Shown here: in pieces, positions 1 through 9,106 of the stretch
Numbering within the stretch: the first letter of the stretch is position 1
Layout: each line of letters starts with the position of its first letter
Origin: Bin80 sp965116685
GTDB lineage: Bacteria; Bacteroidota; Rhodothermia; Rhodothermales; Bin80
NCBI GenBank assembly: GCA_965116685.1
Contig: OZ220707.1
Span: forward strand, 3,472,001 to 3,536,000
Length of the DNA stretch: 64,000 nucleotides
Direction of reading: 5' to 3'
Program-made: the position numbers and the translations under genes
The notes under the pieces: model-generated
Seen by the model: the letters and a program-made list of their open reading frames with translations, nothing else
Database searches by the model: none
Told to the model about the DNA's origin: nothing

Positions 1-685
1 CAAATGCTTCCTGATACTCCTCCCATGATGCATAGATATCCGCGTGATCAAATTCCATGGAGGTTACAATCGCAACCTGCGGTGCATAGTGTAAGAATTT
101 AGGATTCTTATCAAAATAGGCGCTGTCGTATTCATCCCCTTCAATCACAAACTGGGGGTCGGTTCCGATAGAGAAGTTTTGCTCAAGATCTTGGAGCACG
201 CCTCCGATTAAAAACCCTGGATCTCGCCCGGCGGCGCGTAGCAAATGTACCAACATCCCAGTTGTTGTTGTTTTTCCATGTGTCCCGGCAACGACTAGGT
301 TTCGGCGGTCTTTTAAGAAAAAGTGGTGGAGCGCCTCGGGGAGCGACAATTGTGGGAGGGATTGTTCTCTGGCCAAGGTTGCTTCGGGATGGGTCGGTAC
401 ACAGGCATTGCCGGGGATGACCAAGTCGGGTAGGGGAGTTAGATTTTTTTCTGAGTATCCATCGTAGACAGGGATCCCCTGGTTCTGCAGGAACGTGCTC
501 ATCGGGGGATAGACCCCACTGTCGGATCCACGTACTGCGTATCCTGCCTTCCCCAAGAGGCCGGCCAAGGCACCCATCCCTGTACCGCAAATCCCAATTA
601 GGTAGATATCCTTTGTATTGGGTTTCGGGGGTGGTCTGTCAAATATTCGCAGATTTGCATCAGCAAAATCCACCAGAGCTCTCAT
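1..685 (-). CDS. mpl: UDP-N-acetylmuramate:L-Ala-D-Glu-meso-DAP ligase (Mpl), C-terminus outside window
   Basis: This Mur-ligase family enzyme attaches recycled tripeptide (L-Ala-gamma-D-Glu-meso-DAP) to UDP-MurNAc in the cytoplasm, part of peptidoglycan recycling. The reading frame is open from an ATG at 683-685 down to the window edge, so only about 228 N-terminal residues are seen. A glycine-rich nucleotide fold (GICGTGMGALAGLL) lies near residue 30, the ATP P-loop GTHGKTTTTGM near residues 133-143, and GDEYDSAYFDK about 50 residues later. DPGFLIGGV and EFDHADIY are typical of Mpl rather than MurC; the choice of Mpl rests on these. No neighbour in the same operon is visible: upstream is decayed DNA. 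The start could lie slightly elsewhere, but the fold begins about 25 residues in, as expected. Confidence 0.9.
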   Translation of the reverse strand, partial: MRALVDFADANLRIFDRPPPKPNTKDIYLIGICGTGMGALAGLLGKAGYAVRGSDSGVYPPMSTFLQNQGIPVYDGYSEKNLTPLPDLVIPGNACVPTHPEATLAREQSLPQLSLPEALHHFFLKDRRNLVVAGTHGKTTTTGMLVHLLRAAGRDPGFLIGGVLQDLEQNFSIGTDPQFVIEGDEYDSAYFDKNPKFLHYAPQVAIVTSMEFDHADIYASWEEYQEAF

Positions 686-925
686 TCGGCAGACTGCGAC
701 GTTGCAGTTTTTTTACGAGAACTCAGGTAGGGGATTAAAGAGCTAGGCACTACCATGAACGAAGTGGATATAGCTGGAATTGAGGAGAATGAGACAAGAT
801 GGATTTCATTGTATCTGCGCCATTCTATTAAACCATTCTGAGTGGAGTCAGATTCAAAATTTCAATCGAGAATACGATAGGCGTATGCATCCAAGATACC
901 GATTACCTTTTGATATCCAATCTCC
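686..925. other. Intergenic stretch upstream of mpl, no gene seen
   Basis: Nothing convincing is coded here on either strand. A weak hairpin (ACTGC/GCAGT arms) followed by seven T residues lies at about 695-716 and could act as a terminator on the plus strand, but no gene would feed it. Confidence 0.4.
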
Positions 926-929
926 TTGG

Positions 930-1068
930 TGGGAGTTGACAGGAAAGCAAGAGGGGGTACGCCGCAAGGCGCGGTCATCTCGCCGACCCTAGCTAACACC
1001 TATCTTCACTACGTGCTGGACCTATGGTTTAGGGCACAGTGCAAATCACGAAACGCTGGCCTGAGATT
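930..1068 (+). pseudogene. Group II intron reverse transcriptase fragment
   Basis: A frame here encodes GGTPQGAVISPTLANTYLHY and then VLDLWF, nearly the same as the RT core (RGTPQGAVISPILANIYLHY) of the intact intron protein at 12794-14296. DNA similarity is visible over roughly 135 bases and then stops abruptly. There is no start, no YADD motif and no domain V nearby, so this is a scrap of a related intron left after deletion, not a working gene. It lies about 250 bp upstream of mpl. Confidence 0.8.
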
Positions 1069-1220
1069 CCCCCTTTCGTCCATATTCGAGTGTTGGAGCT
1101 ACAGATTTTTGTCATTTTGGCTGAATCAACCCTATTTCGGGGTCGATTTAGATTTCATAGCTGTGAATGTTCTAATATTTCGAATATTCGGGTTCAAATC
1201 GGGGCGGACTCCCGACCAAT
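1069..1220. other. Unassigned DNA between two gene scraps
   Basis: No homology could be recognised. A small AT-rich near-palindrome (AATATTTCGAATATT) lies around 1172-1186. The stretch separates the RT scrap from the WD40 scrap. Confidence 0.3.
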
Positions 1221-1330
1221 GGAACTACGGATGAGGTAATCCCCGTCGCGTTTTAGCCCGACGGGATGCGTCTGGCCTCTGGATCGATCGATGCAACCGC
1301 TCGACTGTGGAGGGTGGCTCGCCTATTGGC
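1221..1330 (+). pseudogene. WD40-repeat fragment with internal stop
   Basis: One frame reads DEVIPVAF, then a TAG stop at 1254-1256, then PDGMRLASGSIDATARLW. This is the consensus of one WD40 blade (VAFSPDG..LASGS.D.TARLW) with the conserved serine codon apparently changed from TCG to TAG. The similarity fades after about 1330. It is a remnant of a beta-propeller repeat protein; nothing shows what the parent protein did. Confidence 0.6.
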
Positions 1331-1661
1331 ATTGCGGATGCGGGCGCACTCTGGTGTTCGGAGTGCTGGTGCTTATCGTGGATCAGCTGTTGCGCATTGC
1401 CCAATAACTGAACCATCCAGTGCCATTTACAGGATTCAGATGTTCTGGAAAACAGAAGCCGTGGGATTGGTGTGTACAATTCGCATAGAACGGGATTAAA
1501 GTTCACCGCAACAAGGCCTCGCTCAAGGTAAATACCCCCTTGTTCGGTGGGCGACAGCGAACACGTCACGGTCATACACGTTCTCTGGAATAATTGCACG
1601 AATTTATGTCCTATATACCTGCTAAACCCAGTCGCTACGAGTGGTTTGGCAAGAGGCTCCC
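1331..1661. other. Upstream region of the large lipoprotein, no gene seen
   Basis: This stretch of about 330 bases holds no supported gene. It must contain the promoter of the lipoprotein gene at 1662, but no clear -10/-35 pair stands out. A run AAGAGGCTCCC just before the ATG is at best a weak ribosome-binding site. Confidence 0.35.
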
Positions 1662-4600
1662 ATGAAAAAACTGTTTCCAATAGTAATTGTTGTTGCCCTT
1701 GCGGGTTGTACATCCAGTGTGACCGAGATTACTCGCCTGAGGGTATTAAAAACCGATGATCAGGTTATTGTACTGAACGATGTGCGTGGGGATACTGCAC
1801 TGGTGGTACAGTCTGCGCAGGATTTCAGGCCATTTTTGCACCCGATTCTGACACCGGATGGTGCGACCTCGGTGACCCAGTTTAGTCCGGACCATCACCG
1901 GCATCAGACCGGACTGTACTGGGGTTTCACACGGCTGAATGGACGGGATTACTTCCATCACCCGGAGGGAGATTATTGGCAAAGGGATACCGTGATGGTA
2001 ACCAGAGCCGTCGGAGATACAATTGGCTGGGTTACCGTGTATGATCTACTCGACGAGAACGGTAACCCTGTTTTCCAGGAAACCCAGAACTGGACTATGT
2101 ACGAAGCAGACAGTGCTGTTGTACTGGATTTGATCTGGACAGGCAAGGCCATCAGCGACATTGTTGTCAGCGAATATGATTACGGCGGGTTGTTTCTGCG
2201 GATGCCCTGGGCTCCAGGCATGGAGGGACGTGCAGTGAATGCTGCACGTCAGCGCAACCATTTTGCTGAGGGCCAGCGGGCCATGTGGATGGATGTTGGT
2301 CTTATACTGCCGGGGCGTGAAGATATGGCCCATGTGGCCATATTTGATCATCCTGATAATGCGGACTTCCCGCAGCCTTGGCGTGTGGATAGTCAACTGG
2401 GTGTAGGGCCTGTTCGTGCCAGACTTGGCAACTGGACCATTGAAGCTGGTAATACGGAAATCATCCGGCACCGTTTGCTCGTGTACACGGGAGAAATGAG
2501 TGACATTGTGATGCGGGCAAAATGGGAGGACTATGCTGATCGCTCCGGCGCAATGTATTCCACCGCATCTCTTTGGGGATTGGCTCAGCAGGAAGCGCGC
2601 GAAGCAGAATTCCTAAGCCCAGTCGCAGCAGCAGAGATAATGACATTGAAGGAAGGCTATGAAGTTAACGCCTGGGCGGGTGAACCACTTCTCACTCAGC
2701 CCATGGCCTTTGCCTGGGATGATCGAGGACGATTATGGGTAGCAGAGAATCGGGACTATGAATCACGTCAGACAGGATTCTCTGGATCTGGAGATAGCCG
2801 CATCGTGATCCTGGAAGACACCGATCGCGATGGCACCGCAGATGTTCGGAAGGTTTTTATGGAAGGAATTGCTTTTCCGAGTGCACTGGCCGTGGGCTTT
2901 GATGGTGTATTTCTTGGTGCCCCACCTCACCTGCTCTTTATCCCCGATCGAGATGGTGACGACCGTGCAGATGTCGGTGACGTTGAGATTCGTCTTACCG
3001 GCTGGGGTATTCGGGACAGACACGAAACGATTAACAGTTTTCATTGGGGGCCGGATGGGTGGCTGTATGGTCTTGAAGGGTTTGCCACCTCATCGGTTAT
3101 AAGAAAACCAGGACCGGAGGCACGGATCTATGGGCATGAAGATCCATTTCCAGAAGATCTACTGGAAGCCGATGGTGTGGAAATCAACGGCGGCGTATGG
3201 CGCTATCACCCGACAAAGGACAGGTTTGAGACAGTGGCACATGGCTTCAGTAACCCTTGGGGTATTGATTACGACGCGCATGGTGAACTCTTCATAAGTG
3301 CCTGTGTGATCCCTCATGTTTTCCATGTGATCCCGGGCGGAATCTACATGCGGCAGGGAGGTACTCACTTAAATCCGCACATTTACGAAGATATCGCGCC
3401 CATTGTAGATCATCGACACCGTTCAGCACACGGGGGCGCCCGCATTTATCAATCTGACGCATTTGCTCCGGAGGAAACAGGACGTCTGTTCATGGCAAAT
3501 ATTCATGAACACGCGGTCCTAAGTGATGTGTTGCAGCCAAGTCGCAGCGGGTTCACAGCCAGTCATGGAGATGAGTTTATGATGGCGCATAATGCTCAAT
3601 GGGTTGGCTTCAGCATGGAAATAGGTCCAGAGGGAGCACTTTATGTTCTCGACTGGCACGATGCGGACATATGTGGCGGGGATGTTTTGGACAAGGATAC
3701 TGGGAGGATTTTTCGAATTACACCATCAGAGTCTCATGCTGTAGAATGGGATGGACGTTATGGGGACCTGCAACAACTTAGCGACCTTGAATTAGCCGAG
3801 CTTCAGGAAAGTCGAAGCGACTGGCATGCCCGGCGTGCCCGTGTAATATTGCAGCACCGCGCGAGCATGGGTGCATTGGATGCCTCGGCTCTGACACATC
3901 TGAATGTGCTTTATGAGACTGGTGCCACAACGCCGCTCAGACTGCGCGCTATGTGGTCGCTGTACATAACCGGTAATTTCCCCATCGAATCCCTTTCGAA
4001 TGCGCTGCAGGATAATGAACCCTACGTCAGGGCCTGGGCCGTTCGATTGATAGCAGAGCAGGACTCGATTGGATCCGAGGCGCTACTGGGTCTTGAGGAG
4101 CTCGCTAAAAAAGAGGCCTCTCCAGTCGTGCGTAAATATCTTGCAGCTATGCTTCAGCAGATCTCCTATGAGCAGCGCTGGCCAATCATAGCGGCGTTGA
4201 TGAACTATTCGGAGGACAGCGAGGACCCAAACATCCCAACTTTATTATGGACAGGTTTTGAGCCGCTGGTGGCGGAAGCACCGGAGCGGGCGCTTTCGCT
4301 TATCGAAGATGTGGATGGCTATCCGCGCATGACGGAATTTGTTGGTCGGCGCCTGGTTGAAGCCGGACATATATCTCCGTTACTGGGAGCACTTCACTCG
4401 AACCGGGATGAGCACCTGTTGCGCGGGATGTTGGCTGGATTGGAAGGTATGGGAGATATAGAAGCACCCAAAGACTGGGAGCGCACCTATGGGAGGTTAC
4501 GACGCAAACGTGAAACCCGCGCACTGGCTACCGAAGTTGCCCAGCTGTTTGGTGATGCCGCGGCAGAACGTGCACTTATGAGTGAGGTGCTGAACGCTTC

Positions 4601-5447
4601 CATGTCTTCGGATCGGCGAATTGCCGCGTTGAAATCACTTGTGCCCTCACAGCCTGATGCACTCAGACAGGCCCTGTTTGAGTTGGTTAATGACCCGAAT
4701 ATGCGGATTGCGTCAATCCAGGCGGTTGCAGCTTTCAGTGACCAGGAACTGGGACAGCTTCTGCTTTCAATGTACACGGATGCCACACACTCTGAAAAGG
4801 AAGCCATCATTCAGACAATGGCATCGCGCCCGATTTACGGATGGATGCTGGTCGAGGCACTCCGCGATGGTTCGATCCAGCGGAATGCAATCCCTGTCTG
4901 GATTGCCCGACAGATGCGGCGTGTTGTGGGGAGTGGTTTTGTCGAAATCTGGGGGCCGATCGACGAGCTTCCAGGGGATAAGGCCTCGACTTACACTCGG
5001 TATCAATCTCTAGTAATGTCTGGAATGGCTGCGGACGCCTCCAACGGACAGACTGTCTTTGCACAGGCCTGCGGGGCATGTCACCAAATGAATGGAACCG
5101 GTGGCCTCCTAGGCCCGGACTTGACGGGATCCAATCGGACGAATGTAGATTACCTGCTCAGTAATCTCATCTACCCGGATGAGTTCATCCAGGATGATTA
5201 TCGGATGGTACTCGCAACGACCCGCGGTGGACGTACGTATATAGGTACACTGGTAGGTGAGAGTGATCGCCAAGTTACGCTGCGGCCCGTAGGCCAGGAA
5301 GATGTTGTTCTGAATCGCACCGAGATACAATCGCTGGAGATTTCCGAGGAGTCACTAATGCCGGAAGGGCTGCTCTCTGTGCTGTCCGACGAAGAGATTC
5401 AGGACCTGTTTGCCTATTTACGGACCATTGAGACGTCAGTTCAATAG
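1662..5447 (+). CDS. Multidomain lipoprotein: DUF6807 (PmoA) + PVC-type propeller dehydrogenase + HEAT + cytochrome c
   Basis: A predicted 1261-residue envelope lipoprotein. The chosen ATG gives MKKLFPIVIVVALAGCTSS, a signal peptide with lipobox LAGC; starting at 1641 would add seven residues before it. Residues about 25-290 resemble DUF6807/PmoA (FLHPILTPDG, SPDHHRHQTGLYWGF). From about residue 330 (GEPLLTQPMAFAWDDRGRLW) follows the membrane-bound dehydrogenase propeller of PVC-type CxxCH proteins. Residues about 700-1080 are helical HEAT-like repeats. A c-type haem site CGACH lies near residue 1136, followed by GGLLGPDLTG. Family members are thought to oxidise sugars or related substrates with electrons passed to haem; the substrate here is unknown. 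It stands alone. The DUF6807 fusion at the N-terminus is the unusual part. Confidence 0.85.
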   Translation: MKKLFPIVIVVALAGCTSSVTEITRLRVLKTDDQVIVLNDVRGDTALVVQSAQDFRPFLHPILTPDGATSVTQFSPDHHRHQTGLYWGFTRLNGRDYFHHPEGDYWQRDTVMVTRAVGDTIGWVTVYDLLDENGNPVFQETQNWTMYEADSAVVLDLIWTGKAISDIVVSEYDYGGLFLRMPWAPGMEGRAVNAARQRNHFAEGQRAMWMDVGLILPGREDMAHVAIFDHPDNADFPQPWRVDSQLGVGPVRARLGNWTIEAGNTEIIRHRLLVYTGEMSDIVMRAKWEDYADRSGAMYSTASLWGLAQQEAREAEFLSPVAAAEIMTLKEGYEVNAWAGEPLLTQPMAFAWDDRGRLWVAENRDYESRQTGFSGSGDSRIVILEDTDRDGTADVRKVFMEGIAFPSALAVGFDGVFLGAPPHLLFIPDRDGDDRADVGDVEIRLTGWGIRDRHETINSFHWGPDGWLYGLEGFATSSVIRKPGPEARIYGHEDPFPEDLLEADGVEINGGVWRYHPTKDRFETVAHGFSNPWGIDYDAHGELFISACVIPHVFHVIPGGIYMRQGGTHLNPHIYEDIAPIVDHRHRSAHGGARIYQSDAFAPEETGRLFMANIHEHAVLSDVLQPSRSGFTASHGDEFMMAHNAQWVGFSMEIGPEGALYVLDWHDADICGGDVLDKDTGRIFRITPSESHAVEWDGRYGDLQQLSDLELAELQESRSDWHARRARVILQHRASMGALDASALTHLNVLYETGATTPLRLRAMWSLYITGNFPIESLSNALQDNEPYVRAWAVRLIAEQDSIGSEALLGLEELAKKEASPVVRKYLAAMLQQISYEQRWPIIAALMNYSEDSEDPNIPTLLWTGFEPLVAEAPERALSLIEDVDGYPRMTEFVGRRLVEAGHISPLLGALHSNRDEHLLRGMLAGLEGMGDIEAPKDWERTYGRLRRKRETRALATEVAQLFGDAAAERALMSEVLNASMSSDRRIAALKSLVPSQPDALRQALFELVNDPNMRIASIQAVAAFSDQELGQLLLSMYTDATHSEKEAIIQTMASRPIYGWMLVEALRDGSIQRNAIPVWIARQMRRVVGSGFVEIWGPIDELPGDKASTYTRYQSLVMSGMAADASNGQTVFAQACGACHQMNGTGGLLGPDLTGSNRTNVDYLLSNLIYPDEFIQDDYRMVLATTRGGRTYIGTLVGESDRQVTLRPVGQEDVVLNRTEIQSLEISEESLMPEGLLSVLSDEEIQDLFAYLRTIETSVQ

Positions 5448-5811
5448 ATCTGTGTGTATAAGCGTTGAGCTTGTAATTCAAATATATTTGCGATATACAG
5501 TTTATCTCCTAGCCTGAATCTCCAAGCTAAAATAGATTGTGACATCGAACGGCATCAAAGTTGTCGTATCGGGGATTCTTTCGCATTACTCCTTGAATAA
5601 GTGTCATTTATTGCCTGATTCTAATTCATATAATTACTTTTTCTATACGTACTTCTCTCTGGCCCATTTCTTCCTCCAAACGGTGATTTGTCTGGGAACT
5701 TCTCCCAATATCCCGTAAAATATTCCCCATTTTCACAGCTCAATCCCCACAAATGCTGGTTTGGGAATTCAGGCTAAAACTATTCCCTCGTGTGCATGAA
5801 ACAAGGAATCC
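5448..5811. other. Convergent intergenic region with inverted short motifs
   Basis: The region lies between two genes that end toward each other. It holds no gene. The motif TAGCCTGAATCTCC at 5510-5523 is the approximate reverse complement of GGAATTCAGGCTA at 5764-5776, so the two bracket about 270 bp. No clear T-tailed terminator was found. Confidence 0.5.
5758..5782 (+). repeat. Short dispersed repeat, copy 1
   Basis: The 25-base stretch matches 24320-24344 at 22 of 25 positions (shared core GGAATTCAGGCTA). Both copies lie in intergenic DNA downstream of plus-strand genes. A partial inverted copy lies at 5510-5523. The role is unknown; a small mobile or REP-like element is possible. Confidence 0.6.
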
Positions 5812-7149
5812 CTATAGCTTCATCTGTTCCTGCGAGTATTGTAGGATCTCATCCTGTTCCTGATGCAATGTAGCACGCGTATCCACGACCAATCGGGCCC
5901 GTGCATACAGATCTGCCCAATCGTAGCTGGCATGATCCGTGGCAATCAGCACACAATCAGCCAACTCCAGAGCACGATTCAAATCCGTAACGGAGACCAT
6001 TTCCAATTCATCCAAGAGGAACACGGATACGAGAGGATCGTGATAACTGATTTCGGCTCCCTTATCCCTGAGTAATTTCAGGATATCCAATGCCGGAGAT
6101 TCCCGTAAATCCCCTACATCTTTTTTGTATGCAACTCCAATGACGAGAACATTACTTCCACGAAGCGGCTTCCCGTGCTCATTCAAGATATCCTGTATAC
6201 AGTGCACCCAATACTTCGGCATTGCAGTGTTGATTTCGGTTGCCAACTCAATGAACCGGGCAGTGTAGCCGAGTGTACGCAGCTTCCAAGACAGGTACTG
6301 CGGGTCAATCGGAATGCAGTGTCCACCCAAACCGGGGCCAGGTAAAAATTTCATAAAACCGAACGGTTTAGTCGCCGCAGCCTCAATCACTTCCCAGGCA
6401 TTTAACCCAAGTTTGTCACAAATTAAAAGCACTTCGTTCGCCAAGCCGATATTGACGGCTCGAAACGTATTTTCTACTAACTTGGTGAGTTCAGCCGCTT
6501 CGGTACTCGATACGGGGACAACCGACTCAATCGCGGACTCATACAGCGCTTGGCCCACCTGGAGGCATGACGGTGTCACGCCTCCCATGACCTTTGGTGT
6601 ATTTTTAGTGGTCCAGTCTTTACGCCCCGGGTCCACGCGCTCTGGAGAAAAGCATAGAAAAAAATCTGTTCCAACTTCTAGGTTCATAGTTTCCTGACGG
6701 AAGCGGGGCAAGATTACTTCTGTAGTAGTACCTGGGTACGTCGTACTCTCCAGCACGATGATCATTCCTGGGTGAAGATGTCTGGCAATTGCATCCGTAG
6801 CGCTCAAAATATGTGAAACATCTGGCGCTCCCGTTTTGCGAAGTGGTGTGGGAACACAAATACTGACTGAATCACATGTATCAAGAATATTGAAGTCGCT
6901 GGTGGCACTCATCAGACCGTTTGCCACCAGTGGTACTAAACGGTCGTTGGGAATATCCTCTATGTACGAGGCACCACGATTAATCAGACGTACCTTCTTC
7001 TCATCAATATCAATCCCAATGACGCTGAATCCCGCCTCTGCAAAGGCGGCCGCCAACGGTAACCCCACATATCCCAACCCCAATACAGCGACACGAAGAT
7101 CGCGTGACGCGATCCTGTCTTCTATGGATTTCTGCACTGTTTTACTCAT
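5812..7149 (-). CDS. UDP-N-acetyl-hexosamine 6-dehydrogenase (WbpA/TviB-type)
   Basis: A 445-residue nucleotide-sugar dehydrogenase that oxidises C6 of a UDP-HexNAc with two NAD+ to the uronic acid, for polysaccharide synthesis in the cytoplasm. The Rossmann motif GLGYVGLPLA is near residues 24-33, and the catalytic cysteine sits in GGHCIPIDP near residue 278. The GHCIP(I/V)DP form is typical of UDP-GlcNAc (WbpA) or ManNAc-type dehydrogenases rather than UDP-glucose dehydrogenase (GSCFPKD, as in the gene at 10897-12237). LRESPALDILKLL marks the C-terminal UDP-binding domain. It is last in a minus-strand cluster, about 110 bp after the ATP sulfurylase gene, with a mini-repeat element in the gap. 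The exact hexosamine cannot be told. Confidence 0.88.
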   Translation of the reverse strand: MSKTVQKSIEDRIASRDLRVAVLGLGYVGLPLAAAFAEAGFSVIGIDIDEKKVRLINRGASYIEDIPNDRLVPLVANGLMSATSDFNILDTCDSVSICVPTPLRKTGAPDVSHILSATDAIARHLHPGMIIVLESTTYPGTTTEVILPRFRQETMNLEVGTDFFLCFSPERVDPGRKDWTTKNTPKVMGGVTPSCLQVGQALYESAIESVVPVSSTEAAELTKLVENTFRAVNIGLANEVLLICDKLGLNAWEVIEAAATKPFGFMKFLPGPGLGGHCIPIDPQYLSWKLRTLGYTARFIELATEINTAMPKYWVHCIQDILNEHGKPLRGSNVLVIGVAYKKDVGDLRESPALDILKLLRDKGAEISYHDPLVSVFLLDELEMVSVTDLNRALELADCVLIATDHASYDWADLYARARLVVDTRATLHQEQDEILQYSQEQMKL

Positions 7150-7156
7150 ATCTATC

Positions 7157-7256
7157 GAGGTTCTTGCAAAACTCTTCTACAATCCGCATAATATGCCCGT
7201 AGACGCCATCAGAGTAATATTTTTATCCAAATGAGAGGGTTTTGCAAGAGGTTCTA
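7157..7256. repeat. About 100-bp MITE-like element
   Basis: TCTTGCAAAAC at 7162-7172 is repeated inverted as GTTTTGCAAGA at 7239-7249, and the direct repeat GAGGTTCT occurs at 7157-7164 and 7249-7256. TCTATC also lies just outside each end (7151-7156 and 7253-7258). Terminal TTGCAAAA-type repeats are common in IS5-like elements, so this may be a non-autonomous derivative. It sits between two genes of the same cluster and separates their coding parts. Confidence 0.5.
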
Positions 7257-7257
7257 T

Positions 7258-8967
7258 CTAAATCAAAAATCTTAATTTTCTTAGTTTCTTCACAACAAGA
7301 TCCGTGCTCTCTTCAACCGTTTCCCTATCGGTTTTACAAACCACTTCAGGAGTTTCAGGTATCTCATATGGATCATCAATTCCGGTAAACCCCTTGATCA
7401 TTCCGGCACGTGCCTTTGCGTAGAGCCCCTTGACATCCCTGCGCTCACAGACCTCTATTGGTGCATTAACAAATACTTCAATGTATCCACCTTCGCGTTC
7501 AATCCGCCTGCGATTAATTGCTCGGTCTTCTTCATAGGGAGCAATTGGAGCACAGATCACAACACCTCTGTGTTTGACGATTTCGGAAGCAACATAACCG
7601 ATACGCTGTACATTTATAGACCGATCTTCTTTGGAAAAACCAAGTCCCTTAGTAAGATAAGTACGAACGACATCCCCATCTAACAAGGTGACCGGACAAG
7701 AGAGGGTCTCCAGGAGTCGTGCCTGCAGTGCATTTGCAATTGTAGACTTTCCCGACCCGGATAGTCCGGTCAAAAATACTGCAAATCCCTGCTGCCCCCG
7801 AGGTGGATATGTTTTTTGCAATTCCTCAATGACGCCCGGGTAGGAAAACCACTCGGGAATCTCCTCTCCGGTGGCAAGCATGCTGCGCAGTTGTGTTCCA
7901 GAAATATCCAAAGTCGCTTCATTCTCTGCCACTTCATCAATCGGCTTGTATGAATTTGACGCCGGTACATAGACCATCAAACGGAACGGTACGACCTCTA
8001 TTCCCAGTTCTTCCGTATGGAATTTCACCAGTTCCTGCGCATCATAAGGCCCGTAAAAAGCCTTCCCTCGCGTCTTGCCAGGGCCGGCGTGATCCCGCCC
8101 GATAATGAAATGCGTGCAACCATAGTTCTTGCGAATAATCGCATGCCAGAGTGCCTCTCGTGGCCCACCCATTCTCATTGCCAATGGCAACAAACTCAGT
8201 GATGCCTGTCCCTTCGGATAATAATCCAGTAGTTTCTTGTAGCTTCTTACCCGCGTATAATGATCTATGTCACCGGGTTTTGTCATCCCCACTACTGGGT
8301 GAATCAACAGCTGTGCATCTATATCTCTGGAGCCCCTGTCGGTGAGTTCCTTATGAGCCCTGTGCATGGGGTTCCGTGTCTGGAACGCTATAATCCGGGA
8401 ACATCCACGGGATTGGAAAGAATTGCGTAGCTGCCTGGGCGTATGGCGAAGATCAAGAAAGTCATAGTGTGGAGGCATTCGGATTCCTTCCAAATCACCC
8501 CCCAGATAATAGGAGCCTGCCTGATCAATCAGGTATGCTACCGCGGGATGCTCAGGTGTAGTGGTTCCGAATACTTTTTTTGCCTCTGCTTCCTTATTCG
8601 GCTTCCATAGGTCTCCAACATGAAGGATTGCCAAAAGCAATCCCGTAATATCACGCAGCGCAACTTGATCGTGCCCCTCAATCCGCTGCACATCCGCTTC
8701 CGTAATGTCAAGGGTAATGGGCATTGGCCAAAGCGTACCGCACGAAAGGCGCATACGCTCCAGTACACGATCATAATCACGCTGATTTAGAAAGCCTCGC
8801 AGCGGAGAAAAACCCCCGCAGAGTAATAATTCAAGATCGCATAACTGCCTCTTGGTCAGGGTAATTGATGGAACGTTTACGGATTCGTTTTTTAGAATGT
8901 CCGCACGCTCTTTCTCAACAACCAGTTCCACAATTGAACCTCCATGAGGATTAATTAAAGTCGGCAT
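7258..8967 (-). CDS. sat-cysC: Bifunctional sulfate adenylyltransferase / APS kinase
   Basis: A 569-residue fusion that makes APS from ATP and sulfate and then phosphorylates it to PAPS. The N-terminal ATP sulfurylase (residues about 1-375) has the QTRNPMHRAH motif near residue 200 and the IIGRDHAGPG motif. The C-terminal APS kinase starts with the P-loop GLSGSGKST near residue 398, followed by LLDGDVVR and KGLYAKAR. Such single-chain Sat-CysC proteins feed either assimilatory sulfate reduction or sulfotransferases. No reductase or sulfotransferase is seen in the window; the neighbours are an SLC13 transporter upstream and two sugar-nucleotide dehydrogenases, so PAPS for polysaccharide sulfation is a reasonable inference. 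The start gives the usual N-terminus (GGSIVELVV). Confidence 0.95.
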   Translation of the reverse strand: MPTLINPHGGSIVELVVEKERADILKNESVNVPSITLTKRQLCDLELLLCGGFSPLRGFLNQRDYDRVLERMRLSCGTLWPMPITLDITEADVQRIEGHDQVALRDITGLLLAILHVGDLWKPNKEAEAKKVFGTTTPEHPAVAYLIDQAGSYYLGGDLEGIRMPPHYDFLDLRHTPRQLRNSFQSRGCSRIIAFQTRNPMHRAHKELTDRGSRDIDAQLLIHPVVGMTKPGDIDHYTRVRSYKKLLDYYPKGQASLSLLPLAMRMGGPREALWHAIIRKNYGCTHFIIGRDHAGPGKTRGKAFYGPYDAQELVKFHTEELGIEVVPFRLMVYVPASNSYKPIDEVAENEATLDISGTQLRSMLATGEEIPEWFSYPGVIEELQKTYPPRGQQGFAVFLTGLSGSGKSTIANALQARLLETLSCPVTLLDGDVVRTYLTKGLGFSKEDRSINVQRIGYVASEIVKHRGVVICAPIAPYEEDRAINRRRIEREGGYIEVFVNAPIEVCERRDVKGLYAKARAGMIKGFTGIDDPYEIPETPEVVCKTDRETVEESTDLVVKKLRKLRFLI

Positions 8968-9106
8968 CGGCGTAAATCAATTCTGTGTTCAATCGGAAAA
9001 TATGGGAGACGCTCCGTTGTTTAATAAAAAGCGAACCGGTTCACTGTTGACAGAGGAATTTGTTCCGTTTAATCGGACTCCCTAGCCTAGATGACTACTT
9101 TCCCGC

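Noticed and set aside
1225..1713. Minus-strand frame of 162 codons
   Set aside because: It overlaps the signal-peptide start of the lipoprotein gene and the WD40 scrap, and shows no family features.
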